Of a stretch of 64,000 bases of DNA, positions 1 to 10,000 are shown in pieces. Under the pieces are notes generated by a model. That model did no database searches. It saw only the letters and a list, made by a program, of their open reading frames with translations, and was not told the DNA's origin. Where the stretch lies: assembly GCA_029261395.1 (NCBI GenBank), contig JAJDBJ010000065.1:1-64000 (forward strand), read 5' to 3'. The translations under genes were made by a program, and so were the position numbers. Numbering within the stretch: the stretch's first letter is position 1; the number at the start of each line of letters is the position of its first letter. The DNA is from Nitrospinaceae bacterium. GTDB taxonomy: Bacteria; Nitrospinota; Nitrospinia; Nitrospinales; Nitrospinaceae.

Positions 1-996
1 GAAGGCTATGTTCGTGAATATTTCCGTGGCGAGAACGAATTTGCGGTTATGGGTGAATGTGCTGGTGCCGCTTTCGGTGGAGCACGGGTGTTCACCACCA
101 CTGCCGGACCGGGAACCCTGCGCGCGATGGAGAACTTTCCCATGTGGGCCGGGTCTCGATTGCCGATTCAAGTCTGCGTGACCTGTCGGGGTATCAACTC
201 TCCCCTGAGTATTCAGCCGGACACCATGGAAATGTACTACCTGTTGGAAACCGGCATGCTGGTTTGGCACGCGGAAACTGCACAGGATCTGTATGACTGG
301 ATTCTCGGCGGATTTATGGTTTCCGAGCAGCCGGACGTGCATCTGCCGCTGGCCTTGTGTTGCGACGGGTTCTTCGTGACTCACACCAAGGACACGGTTA
401 TGTTGCAATCCGACGAGTATTGTATACCGCGTTACGACCCGTACCGCTCACCGGTACCGTGTATGGATATGGAATGTCCTCCGATCCGCATGATGCGCGA
501 TCCTTTCATTATGAAATCCAATTACATCAGTTATATGACGCATGCGTCCTGGCAGCAGGAAATCCACGCGGCAGTTGAACGGTCGCGTAAGCACACGCTT
601 CCGATCATGAACGGCTCCCTGATCGAAACTGAGAATCTGGACCGGGACATTCTGATCGTTGCCTCGGGTACCGCAGTGTCCCAGGGACGCGAAGCGATTC
701 GTTTGCTGGAAGAGGAAGAAGGCATTAAAGTAGGCTTGGTGAAAATCAAGTCCATTCGCCCCTTCCCAACCGAAGAAGTGCGGGAAGCCACCGCCAATGC
801 CAAGACGATTTTCATCCCGGAGTTCAACATCAAGGGTTGGTTGGCACGTGAAGTTAAATCGATCCTGCCGAATAATGAGCGCGTGATTGCCGGACCGCAT
901 GTTGCGGGCGGCATGACTTTGCCTTCGGAAGTGATTGTGGACGAGATCAAAAAAGTGCTGGGAGTTGGCGGAACGAGTATGAAGGCCCGCAGTTAG
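1..996 (+). CDS. 2-oxoacid:ferredoxin oxidoreductase, alpha subunit (5'-partial)
   Basis: The frame is open from base 1, so the true start lies upstream of the window. The protein is the alpha subunit of a 2-oxoacid:ferredoxin oxidoreductase: conserved GECAGAAFGG and TTTAGPGTLRAMENFPMW blocks (pyrimidine-binding domain) are followed by a C-terminal domain II with DILIVASGT and KIKSIRPFP. It would bind 2-oxoacid, CoA and TPP together with the beta subunit encoded next. These enzymes interconvert pyruvate and acetyl-CoA, or 2-oxoglutarate and succinyl-CoA, with ferredoxin, and carry out CO2 fixation in the reductive TCA cycle. Which substrate applies cannot be told from sequence alone; the order alpha-beta-gamma-small ferredoxin resembles the ForDABGE type as I remember it. 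Confidence 0.9.
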   Translation, partial: EGYVREYFRGENEFAVMGECAGAAFGGARVFTTTAGPGTLRAMENFPMWAGSRLPIQVCVTCRGINSPLSIQPDTMEMYYLLETGMLVWHAETAQDLYDWILGGFMVSEQPDVHLPLALCCDGFFVTHTKDTVMLQSDEYCIPRYDPYRSPVPCMDMECPPIRMMRDPFIMKSNYISYMTHASWQQEIHAAVERSRKHTLPIMNGSLIETENLDRDILIVASGTAVSQGREAIRLLEEEEGIKVGLVKIKSIRPFPTEEVREATANAKTIFIPEFNIKGWLAREVKSILPNNERVIAGPHVAGGMTLPSEVIVDEIKKVLGVGGTSMKARS

Positions 997-1074
997 TCCG
1001 GCGGCAAGATCTCTTTTTAGATAGTATTAACTCAGTATTTGAAAATATAAAAATCTTTCGAGAGGAAGTTATAT

Positions 1075-1977
1075 ATGAGTAAAGAAAAAATTCAAATCAG
1101 CGAAGCGCTGGCGGATATCATGCCTCCGGAGTATCAGGAGATGGTGGCCACGGCAACCTTCGGCAATGAGGACCGGAGCTGGAAAGATATTGGGACCTCC
1201 AAAGAACTGATCGAGCAACATTCACTGTGCGCCGGTTGTCCGGAATCGATTGCGTTCCGGTTTATCCTGGCCAGTATTCCGGCACCGGAAGATTCCGTGT
1301 TTGTCGGGTCTACTGGCTGTACCAGTCTGGTATTTCCGCATGTTGGGGTACAGAATATTCACTCCCTGTTCGGTAACCAGAATGCGGTGGCATCCGGTCT
1401 TCAACGAGCTTTGAAACTCCGCTTTCCGAATGTGAATAAAGACGTGATTGTGCTGGCGGGTGACGGGGCGACCGTAGATATTGGTCTCGATATGACCATG
1501 CAGTCATGGTTCCGTCAGGAAAAATTTACCACCATTTGTTTCGACAACGAGTTGTACGCCAACACCGGCGGCCAGGAAAGCGGACTGATGCAAAAAGGGT
1601 TCGTTGCTAAAATGGCTCCGACTGGCAAAAAATTCGAAAAAGTGCGTTTGCCGGAAATCGCTTTTGAATCCGGTTGTCACTATGTCGCCTGTTTGACGGT
1701 GAGCAAACCCAACCGCGTGGAACAAGTTATCCGCAACGCTATTTATGTGGCGCGGGAATTCGGTCCGACTTACGTTCAGTTGTACACGCCCTGTATTCTG
1801 GAAATCGGGAAGCAGAGCATGGAAGGTCTGGACGAAATGAAAGATTCCGAAGCCATCGGTGGACGGTTTGTCATGAAAGAATTCATGACCGACGAAGTCA
1901 GGGAATTCTTGAAGGAAAAAAATGCCGAACAAAAAGCCCGAAAAAAAGCGGCTAAAGCAGCAGCCGTCACGGCCTAA
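1075..1977 (+). CDS. 2-oxoacid:ferredoxin oxidoreductase, beta subunit
   Basis: 300 residues, the TPP-binding subunit. A GDG-type thiamine diphosphate motif is visible (VLAGDGATVDIGLD, with the closing N about 25 residues later in CFDNELYANTGG). Cysteines Cys52 and Cys55 (CAGC), one near 82 (GCTS) and one near 241 (YTPC) are the expected ligands of the single 4Fe-4S cluster. A GAGAGGAAG ribosome site precedes the ATG at 1075. It is the third-last gene of the operon and its C-terminus is unusually Lys/Ala rich. It works as a complex with the alpha, gamma and ferredoxin-like subunits in the cytoplasm, passing electrons to ferredoxin. Confidence 0.93.
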   Translation: MSKEKIQISEALADIMPPEYQEMVATATFGNEDRSWKDIGTSKELIEQHSLCAGCPESIAFRFILASIPAPEDSVFVGSTGCTSLVFPHVGVQNIHSLFGNQNAVASGLQRALKLRFPNVNKDVIVLAGDGATVDIGLDMTMQSWFRQEKFTTICFDNELYANTGGQESGLMQKGFVAKMAPTGKKFEKVRLPEIAFESGCHYVACLTVSKPNRVEQVIRNAIYVAREFGPTYVQLYTPCILEIGKQSMEGLDEMKDSEAIGGRFVMKEFMTDEVREFLKEKNAEQKARKKAAKAAAVTA

Positions 1978-1998
1978 TCCATAAAGGAGATTTTTGAG

Positions 1999-2706
1999 AT
2001 GTCAGAACCTGTAATGAAACGGATGAATATCCGCATCTCCGGGCTGGGAGGCCAGGGCGCGGTTACAGCGGCTCACTTGTTGGCCATGGCGGCTAATAAA
2101 ATGGGCAAGTATTCTATTTCCAATCCATTTTTTGGTGCGGAAAAACGAATGGCTCCCGCTGAAAGTTATGCGCGTATCGGGCCGGAGAAAATTTTCGACC
2201 GCGGCGAATTGGTGTATCCGGATGTGATTATGGTATTCCATCCGCAGGTTATTACCCAGCAGAAAAGCTACACCGCTCCGTTCTATTCTGGAATTAAACC
2301 CGGTGGCCTGGTCATCATTAACACAGATCAGAATCTGTTGTCTGATGAAGATCAAGAACGATTGAAGGAAGACAATGTGGCGGTTTACAATTTCGACGCG
2401 ACGACATTGGCGCTGGAAATTGGCAAAACCGAGCTGTCGACTAACATGGCGATGATCGGTGCCTGTATGGGTGTGACCAAGGTGGTCGATCTGGTCGCTA
2501 TGGAAGCCGCTGTGCAGGATCGTTTTGGTAAGAGATACGTTGCTTCCGGCGGTACCGCGACTCTTGATGAAGCAATTAAAAAGAAATACGCGAAAAAAGA
2601 ACAATTGCTTCAGGCGAACAACGATACCATCAAAAAAGCCTATGCAATGAGCGAGGAATGGGCGAAAACTTCATCCTATTCTCCCGTTTACTATGAGACG
2701 GCGTAA
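1999..2706 (+). CDS. 2-oxoacid:ferredoxin oxidoreductase, gamma subunit
   Basis: 235 residues, domain III (gamma) of the oxidoreductase. The N-terminal RISGLGGQGAVTAAHLLA motif and the FFGAEKRMAPAESYARIG stretch are typical of PorG/OorG/ForG, which contribute to CoA and subunit binding. The gene follows the beta subunit by 21 nt with an AAAGGAG site before the ATG, so it is in the same operon. Length is normal for a stand-alone gamma subunit plus a Lys-rich helical tail. Confidence 0.92.
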   Translation: MSEPVMKRMNIRISGLGGQGAVTAAHLLAMAANKMGKYSISNPFFGAEKRMAPAESYARIGPEKIFDRGELVYPDVIMVFHPQVITQQKSYTAPFYSGIKPGGLVIINTDQNLLSDEDQERLKEDNVAVYNFDATTLALEIGKTELSTNMAMIGACMGVTKVVDLVAMEAAVQDRFGKRYVASGGTATLDEAIKKKYAKKEQLLQANNDTIKKAYAMSEEWAKTSSYSPVYYETA

Positions 2707-2771
2707 AGATTGATAGTTGGCTTTTAATCAGCCAAATGTAAATTTTTTAAAACTAGAAGGAGCTATCCAGA

Positions 2772-3053
2772 GTGTACAACGTAGCGTATGTCCATGACGA
2801 TAAGTGTGTTGCCGAAAAAGGGTGTCGGCTCTGTATCATGTATTGCCCTGAAGCGGATACCATTATGCTCAACACCGAAACAATGAAAGCGGAAGTTGTG
2901 ATCCCTCGTTGTAAAGGATGTGACCTCTGTAAAGTGGTCTGTAGTACCCACAACGCGATCTCCATGCACCCGGTTAATCCGGTTACGGGTGAGATGATTA
3001 TGGGTGCCAAAGAAACCGAATCCGCTGGATTGGGCCAGGCGTATTCCGGGTAA
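2772..3053 (+). CDS. 2-oxoacid:ferredoxin oxidoreductase, small ferredoxin-like subunit (delta/epsilon)
   Basis: 93 residues starting at a GTG that is preceded by an AGAAGGAG ribosome site about 9 nt upstream. Two four-cysteine sets are visible: Cys12, Cys18, Cys21, Cys25 and Cys47, Cys50, Cys53, Cys57, as in a 2[4Fe-4S] ferredoxin; the first set has a widened C-X5-C spacing. It is the last gene of the oxidoreductase operon and is followed at once by a strong terminator. The role is electron transfer between the beta-subunit cluster and free ferredoxin. Whether it corresponds to the delta or the epsilon subunit of five-subunit enzymes is not decided here. Confidence 0.85.
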   Translation: MYNVAYVHDDKCVAEKGCRLCIMYCPEADTIMLNTETMKAEVVIPRCKGCDLCKVVCSTHNAISMHPVNPVTGEMIMGAKETESAGLGQAYSG

Positions 3054-3072
3054 GCTCCTGCGTGAAGTCTTT

Positions 3073-3108
3073 AACCCATGGCTTTACGCCATGGGTTATT
3101 TTTTTTTT
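3073..3108 (+). terminator. Rho-independent terminator of the oxidoreductase operon
   Basis: A perfect 10-bp stem (AACCCATGGC at 3073-3082 with GCCATGGGTT at 3088-3097) closes a 5-nt loop and is followed by A and a run of ten T. It lies 20 nt after the stop of the ferredoxin-like subunit. Confidence 0.95.
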
Positions 3109-3172
3109 CACCTGAAACGAGTAAACTGGAAAAGTATCATCCGAGTTTTCCACGACTCAAAGGATAGGGAGT

Positions 3173-3934
3173 ATGGTCGATACCTTTGCTAAAGAAATAG
3201 AATGTGTCCTGTGTCAGGAACGTTTCAGCCCCGTTATTGAGCCGAATCCAGACATAGCGTATTACGATATCCATTGCACCTCCTGCGTCAAATGGGTCCG
3301 TATCGGAAAGTCCGACCCGGTACGAACCACCCTGGGCAGTCTCCTGAAGCTGAAAGGGGAGCCTCTGGCGCTGGCGGTTCAGAATTACCTCGCCGCGTGC
3401 CCTTGCGGTCAGGAATTCAGTCACGATGCCGGCAAACGATGCCTGGCTTGTATCCGTAAGATTAAAAAAGAAATCCATCCCAACCATGCCGCTGGGGCCA
3501 AAGAGTTCCATTGCATTTGGAATATTGGGAAACTCAAGGAAATCGAAGGCCGAATTTTCGAGGCTGTTCTCGACCGGTTGGATTCAGAGGAAGAAAACCT
3601 CAGCCAGCTGATCGCGCGGTTTGAGAGAGGGGAGATTGATCCCGGCCCCTACATGGAGGCTGTGGAAAATATCCAAATTCGCGAATCGGCTGAGGTGGCG
3701 TATATAAAGACTTGGAGCATGCTCGCCGGACCTGATATGGCTTTCCGCGCCGCGGAGGAACACGGATTGGCGTTGCATTACGGGTCACGCATACTGGTGA
3801 GCATTGCGACCGGTTTAGAGATGGGGTACGGCACCTCCATCCTGATCACTCTGTCGAATGAAGAAAAAAATATGGATGGCCCGGCACGAAAGGAAATTCA
3901 AGTCTTCCTCAAGAAAATTGCGGGCGGTTTCTAG
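3173..3934 (+). CDS. Cysteine-rich protein of unknown function (zinc-ribbon-like N-terminus)
   Basis: 253 residues; I do not recognise the family. The first 100 residues hold paired cysteines: Cys11/Cys14, Cys35/Cys38, Cys76/Cys78 and Cys90/Cys93, spaced like two zinc ribbons or knuckles. The remainder (about 115-253) is helical, Glu/Lys rich and has no membrane segment or signal peptide. An AGGGAG site precedes the ATG at 3173. It stands alone between the oxidoreductase operon terminator and its own terminator, so it is probably monocistronic. A metal-binding cytoplasmic protein is the most that can be said. Confidence 0.8.
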   Translation: MVDTFAKEIECVLCQERFSPVIEPNPDIAYYDIHCTSCVKWVRIGKSDPVRTTLGSLLKLKGEPLALAVQNYLAACPCGQEFSHDAGKRCLACIRKIKKEIHPNHAAGAKEFHCIWNIGKLKEIEGRIFEAVLDRLDSEEENLSQLIARFERGEIDPGPYMEAVENIQIRESAEVAYIKTWSMLAGPDMAFRAAEEHGLALHYGSRILVSIATGLEMGYGTSILITLSNEEKNMDGPARKEIQVFLKKIAGGF

Positions 3935-4018
3935 GAATTCTGTCACTTTTTCCGGAACCTTTTGTGATTAGGTGTATCTTAACTATGAACGTGTCATAGT
4001 TCTTTTCCTGTTTAGTTC

Positions 4019-4048
4019 AACGCCCCGGAAACGGGGCGTTTTTTTTTG
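4019..4048 (+). terminator. Rho-independent terminator, GAAA tetraloop
   Basis: Stem AACGCCCCG (4019-4027) and CGGGGCGTT (4032-4040) enclose a GAAA tetraloop and are followed by T's. It ends the 3173-3934 gene and separates it from the converging alpha-2-macroglobulin gene. Confidence 0.93.
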
Positions 4049-4055
4049 CCCTGTA

Positions 4056-7000
4056 TTATTTCTCTTCGCTATCCCTCACTTGGATTCGTATTTCCGCCCC
4101 GTTCGTCCGGATTTCCGGAATGTACATGGCGTGTCCCACAACCGGCAGGGCATGGAACCGGCCCGGCACTTCTGCACGCAGGGTGTACCGTATCTGCCAG
4201 ACTCCCTGCGGCAGTTTGTCGATGAACAGCGCCACGTTGCGGTCGCGCAGTTCCTGATACACCCACTGCCTGCGCCCCGTGTAATCCGAATTGGGAGTGG
4301 GGGGTACGGGAATGATCTGGGATATCATCCTCCTTTTTTTGGAAAGGGCCGCGTCGGGAAGAAGTGGATTCAGCGATTTTTTTAATTTCCGATCAACCGC
4401 CGACTGTTTCAGTTCCTGTGCGTAGAGTGTTTCGCCGCTTTTGATCTGCACCGCCTCCAGCCCCGCCGGTTTTAAATCTTCAAACAGCAGATACTCATAA
4501 TGGTTCTTGGCCTCAATCGTCAGCACCGTTTCAATGCGCGTGCCGCTGGTTACCGTATCCCCGTCATTGAGCGGCACCTTGTCGTACACGTAGCCCTTGA
4601 GCAAGGTCGGACGTCCCACCAGTTTGTAATACTGCCGCCGCACGAAAATCTCATTCCCTGCCGCGGTGACCGGTTCCTCCAGGCTGAAAAATTCAGCGTG
4701 CGCGGCGAAGTACAATGGACCCTCCCCGCGTTTCCGGACCAGGCGGATGGTGTTGGCACCGTCCACGACTCGTCCCAAGTCGATCTCGAAGCGGCTGGGC
4801 GCGGTCAGTACGTCTTTCACCTTCTGCCGGGTGATGGTATGACCGTTGACCTGTAATTCGTATTCGATGCCGCCTTTCAGTTCGCCGCTGGTTTTGAGAT
4901 ATTGGTTCATCGCCAGCACCACGATGGCCGTGTCGCGCGTATTGCTCCAGTTGGCGCCACGCCGGTTCTTGATGAGCCAGTTCATAACCGGTTCGACCAG
5001 TTTGTTTTTGGGATCAATGGTGAGCAGGGCGCTGAGGGCAAACGCCGTCGCTTCCACTCCGCCATTCGACCACCGGTAAAAGATACCGTCTTCCCCCCAG
5101 TGCGCGGTTGCCATCACCCCTTGTTGGGATTTCTTCAAGCCGCGCTGAACAATCGAGGTGTCCGGTGTTTTATCAACAATGACTCCGTTCTCCAGGTTTT
5201 CGATCAGCGTTCGGGCGCGTTGTTTGTCTCCGTAATGATGCGCCGCCAAAGCCAATAAAGAACGGGTGTAGGCATTCAGTTGGTTTTTATGTTTCCACAG
5301 GTTACCGAACGCCTTGCTCTGGAACTTGTCAATGTGTTTGGATTTAGCGGTAGCGTGATATACCGAAAGCGCATGGAGCATCCACGCCTGCAGATCGTAC
5401 TGCTCCTCCGCTTCCACCAGCTCCTTGTTGAGAAACCGATAGGCGCGTCGGAGAACATTGCGGTCGACTTCGATCCCCGACTGCCGCGCCAGGCTCAGTC
5501 CCCACAACACGTACGCCGACATGAAATGATCGCTCTCGCCTTTCTTCCACCAGCCCCAGCCACCGTCGCTGTGTTGAAAATCGTACAGACGGTCCAAACC
5601 GCTCCGGGTCATGGCATCCAGCTCGGCGATGTTTTTTTTGCCTTTGGGATGGGTTTTCCCGGTGTGCCGGGTTTCGATACCGCCAAACACCTTGTCCCGG
5701 ATGGACCCGGCGTTGAGTCCCTGATCCATCAGCGTTTTCGTGACGATCACCGCCGGCAGGAACCGGCTCAGCGTCTGTTCGGTACAGCCGTAGGGGTAGT
5801 CGATCAGATAGGGCAGGGCGTCGAGCATCGTCACTGCCAGACTGGGCGTCACCTGCACCGAAAGGCGGGTCGAATCTTTTTTACGTTCTTTCGGGATATT
5901 GAGATGGACTTCGACTTCATCTCCTCGCATTTTACCGGACGCGGCGAGGAATTTTTCGACGCCATGCTCGTGGATGATAAAACTCTTCTCCATGGCGTCA
6001 CCGTGTTTGGACGACTTCGCGGCAACGCGAATTTTGGCGTGACCCGCTTGCGCTACGTATACCAGCCAGTCGACGCGCCGCTCGCCATGAGACGGAACCT
6101 TGGTCGGGCCGATCTTTCCGTTGAGGGGTTTGCCGGAGCGGTCAATGTGTCCGAGAACCTTCAGTCCCTGCGCATCGAGAGAAGGACGCACCACCATCTC
6201 CTCGCCGGTGTTGTTGTTGATGAGGGCGGACAGCGTGAGCTGATCCCCGACCACGAAGAAGCGAGGTGCCTGCAATCGGACGATCAACGGGTTCTGCGTC
6301 CGGACCTTGGCGGTGTCGATACCGAACTGGTTGGTCCGGGAGACCGCCCTCGCGGTGGCGCGCCACTGAGTCAACGAATCGGCGAATTGGATCTTGACCG
6401 TTGCCTTGCCGTCTCTGCCGGTTTTGACATTCGGTTGCCACAGAAGGGTACTGCGGAAATCCGACCGCACCTGCACCGCCGGTTCCTCCTGACCCGGAGA
6501 TTGCGCCTTGTTTTCACGTTTGGAATATCCTTCTTTATCATCGGCAAAGGATTCTTCAGCCAGTATTTGTGAAGCGGGCATGGGTGCGTTGGCGCTCAGG
6601 GATTTTTGGGCGCGGGATTTATATTGAACAGCGCCTCCCAGAGAATCCAGCTCACTGTAATCGCCCTTGCCTCCCGAACGGCCGCCTCCCAGGATGCCAT
6701 CCTTTCTTTTTTCAAGGCGAGCAAGGCGTTTCATTTGGAAAGAGCTTTGCGTCTGGATGCGCGAGGCGCGTTTCTGTCCGTAGAAAAACTGTCGCGGGTC
6801 CGGGGCTAAATCTTTTTGGATGTAATAGACTGCTTCATCGACCAATCCCACACTCACTTCGGCGGATACCGGGGTGCCTTTGTGGTTATGTGTGGTGACG
6901 GTGAGGGTGCCTTTTTCACGGGGCTGATATTGGTCGCGGTCGAGCTTGGCCGAAACGGTGAGAAAATTTTTAACCGGCGGTACCACCACCTGCTTGCGGT

Positions 7001-10000
7001 CGCTGTATATCTGATGATCGCTCACCATCACCCCATTCAGGAAAACATTAGGAACGTGTTTTTCATTGATATCGAGTTGCAGAAGTTTAACAGTGCCCGT
7101 CAGGTGTACCAGTTGATAGCTGTACAGGTCATCCGCTTCCATGCTGAAGAGGACATAACGATCGCTGGTGGGGGTGACCAGCATGACCGGCGCTTTTTGC
7201 CCGGCGCGGAATGTGTCCTTGTCGACAATAATTTCAAGGCCACCGTGACGGTATCCCAGTTCCGTCGTAGCGTTGTCGGCGACCCAGACGGTGGTCTCGC
7301 CTTGGATGGGCAGAGATTTCTTATCCGTTTGCGAGGTCCAGGCGATGCGGTAGTAGCCATCGTTTCCCGGCGTGAAGGTCATCTCCGCCTCGCCTTTAGC
7401 ATCGGTTTTCACCGTACGGGTCAGTATGTCATCGTGCTGGTATCCTCTGAACTTGAGTTTCCATTCCCGACCGCCGGGTTGTACCGGCGGTGGAGGAAAG
7501 AGGGCTTTCTCCCGGCGCAATCGCTCGAGAGCCTTGCCCTGTACCTCCCGGCCATTGGGATCGATCCAGATTTCGTACCAGAGCTCGCGCGTGACGTGCA
7601 CGGTGCCCCCCGTCTGTACCGGCTGGCTGTTGGCGTCCAGCGCCTTGATGTTGACGCGCACCTTGTCCTGTGGCCGGTACAGGTTGTGTTCGTTGTGGAG
7701 GTAAACGTAATACGGCTGGCGCGTCACCTGTAGGGTTCCCCGCGATACCACCTCGCGGCGTGACAGGTCGGTTACCCGCGCCTCAATGGTATATTGAAAA
7801 TCCTGGTTCTGCCGCTGGCTCTGGAAGGTGAGGTGCGCGTTGCCCTCCGCATCGGTTTTGATCCTTTCACGTTTGATCTGCTGGCCCTGCCCCCAATAGC
7901 GTCCGGGGAGGGAGCGCATGTCTCTGTAATACCAGGGAAACTCCGGCTGGGGATGCCACTGATGATGAAACGGTCTTTGGTAAACGACGACTTCGACATT
8001 GGCGTTGGCCACCGGGCCACCGAAATAATATTCAGCTTTGATATCGACTTCCACCACATCGCCCAATTGAAAAGTTTTCTTTTTGCCGTCCTCCTCCGGA
8101 GTCTGAACCGACACCTTAAACTCCGGCAGTTTGTATTCCTCCAGCCGGAATAAAGCAGAGCCGCCAATATGCTTTTTGCGTCCTTTTGTCCAGAAGGTGA
8201 CACGATATTCGCCCAATGGAATGTTTTTGGAAAGTTGGAGAGAATCCCACCCACTGCCGAATTCGTTGAGTTTGAGCTTGCCTTTTTTGAGCTTGGAGCC
8301 GCGTGGGTCCGTGATTTCATATTCCAGCGTTGCGTTGGCAGGCGTATTGTATACCGAGCCGTCGTAGGTGCGGGCGGTCAGTTTCCACTCGGCGGTTTCG
8401 TTGGGACGATAGGCAGGCCGGTCGGTGGTCACATACAGTTTCCAGGAATCCTTGTTATTATTGTATCTCTGGTTGTATCCGCTGACGAAAGCCTGCTGGT
8501 CTTTGAGAGCCGCGCCGACAAACAATTCGGAATTGTTGCGCTCTCCTTCGAGATTGAATATCGCGAGGCCGTTTTTGTCGGTTTTAGCTGTTTGATCGTC
8601 CCACACCCATTTGCGCCCGGTGTAGTGGCGTTCGTGCAAGTGAACCCTCGCCTTGGCCAAAGGCGCTCCGTTACTGGAGTTGGCAAAATAAATCAACGCT
8701 TGCTTGCCGGAGGTTTTGAGGACCAGCGACGATTCGGTGACCAGAACGATCTCCCGTGTTTTCTCGCCACCGCCTGTGGCTTCCAGGAGGTAAGCTCCCA
8801 GTGGCAGTTTCTGGTCGAGTTCCAACACTTTCGATCCGGGATGAAATTCCTTTTCGCTTTTGAGTTCTTCATGCCAGGATCTCACTTTTTTGGATTTGGA
8901 TAGATTGACTTCATCCAGCCATGAGCGCACATTTTTTTTGTCAGAAAAATCGACATCCCTCGCAAGGTTGATCTTGTGTAAAGACAGACGCACCTTGCTG
9001 ATATTGCGCCAGTTCAGGTTGACCCGGATCAGCGAATCGGGCAGAAAAAAGCTGGAGGCGTTCAAGTTGAGCGTGGATTGAGTGATATTTTTAACTTTGC
9101 TTCTAGCGTTGTCGTAGTGCCGGGTTTCGCCTTTTTTGAAATCGTTGAGAATGCGCCGGTAGTACTTAAGGGCCTTTTTGAAATTCTGTTCCCGGCGTTG
9201 CTGTCCGTTTTCTAAAATAATAATCTCACCAGCCCCGGACAACCATTCGGCGTAATAGTAAAGCGCGTCGTCATACCATTCGGTGGATTTTTCCGCTGTG
9301 ATCACCGCTTCAAACGATTCCGGAACGCGTTGCTGTTGATAGAGGTTGCCTTGTTGCCGCAGTGCCATGGCGATCAGGTAATGCGCGTGAATGCGGTCGG
9401 ATTTCGTTTTTGAAATTTTAAGCGCGTTCTCCAGAAAATTGATCGGGATGTAATTGCCGTAGTACCCGTAATAAAAATAGCGTTCCCGGTTGGGCGGGGT
9501 GGCGGCGTTCCAGATGAGTTTAAGGTATCGCTGGCGAGCCAGGTCGATATCCGACGCACCGCCCCACCAGTCGAGCGCTTTCTGGTAATGAGCCCAAGCC
9601 GCGCTCCAGTTGCGGGAATGGCGCGGGAACCACCACGAGTCGCCCAACGATTCCTGTATCTCCACCCAGAGGCGGTCCTGTTGTTCGGTGCGTACCTGAT
9701 CGCGGATCATTTTCTGGAGTTTCCCCCGGGCCTGCTCCAGTTTGGAGCGGTCGGGATTGTTCGTGCCTGCCTGTGATCGCCATTGCGTATCGGCAACACG
9801 GAAATCGACCCACTGTTTGTCCGGCGGTGACAGCTCGAGTTCCTGCGCCTTCAGGTACACTTCATGAGCTTTGGCAAACGATCCTTTTTGAACGTACGAC
9901 TCCCCCTGTTCTTTGAGTAAAACGTAAGCCCCTTCCTTGACGGTGGCCGCCGGAACATCGGACAATCCTGCAACCGACAGAAACAGCGCAATGGATAGTA

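Noticed and set aside
3099-3172. A 62-codon plus-strand frame (3004-3192) spanning the terminator
   Set aside because: It runs through the strong terminator and overlaps the ferredoxin gene in another frame.
5280-6572. A 430-codon plus-strand open frame inside the alpha-2-macroglobulin gene
   Set aside because: It is antisense to a clearly conserved gene and its translation shows no domain or normal composition. High GC at third positions keeps the opposite strand open.
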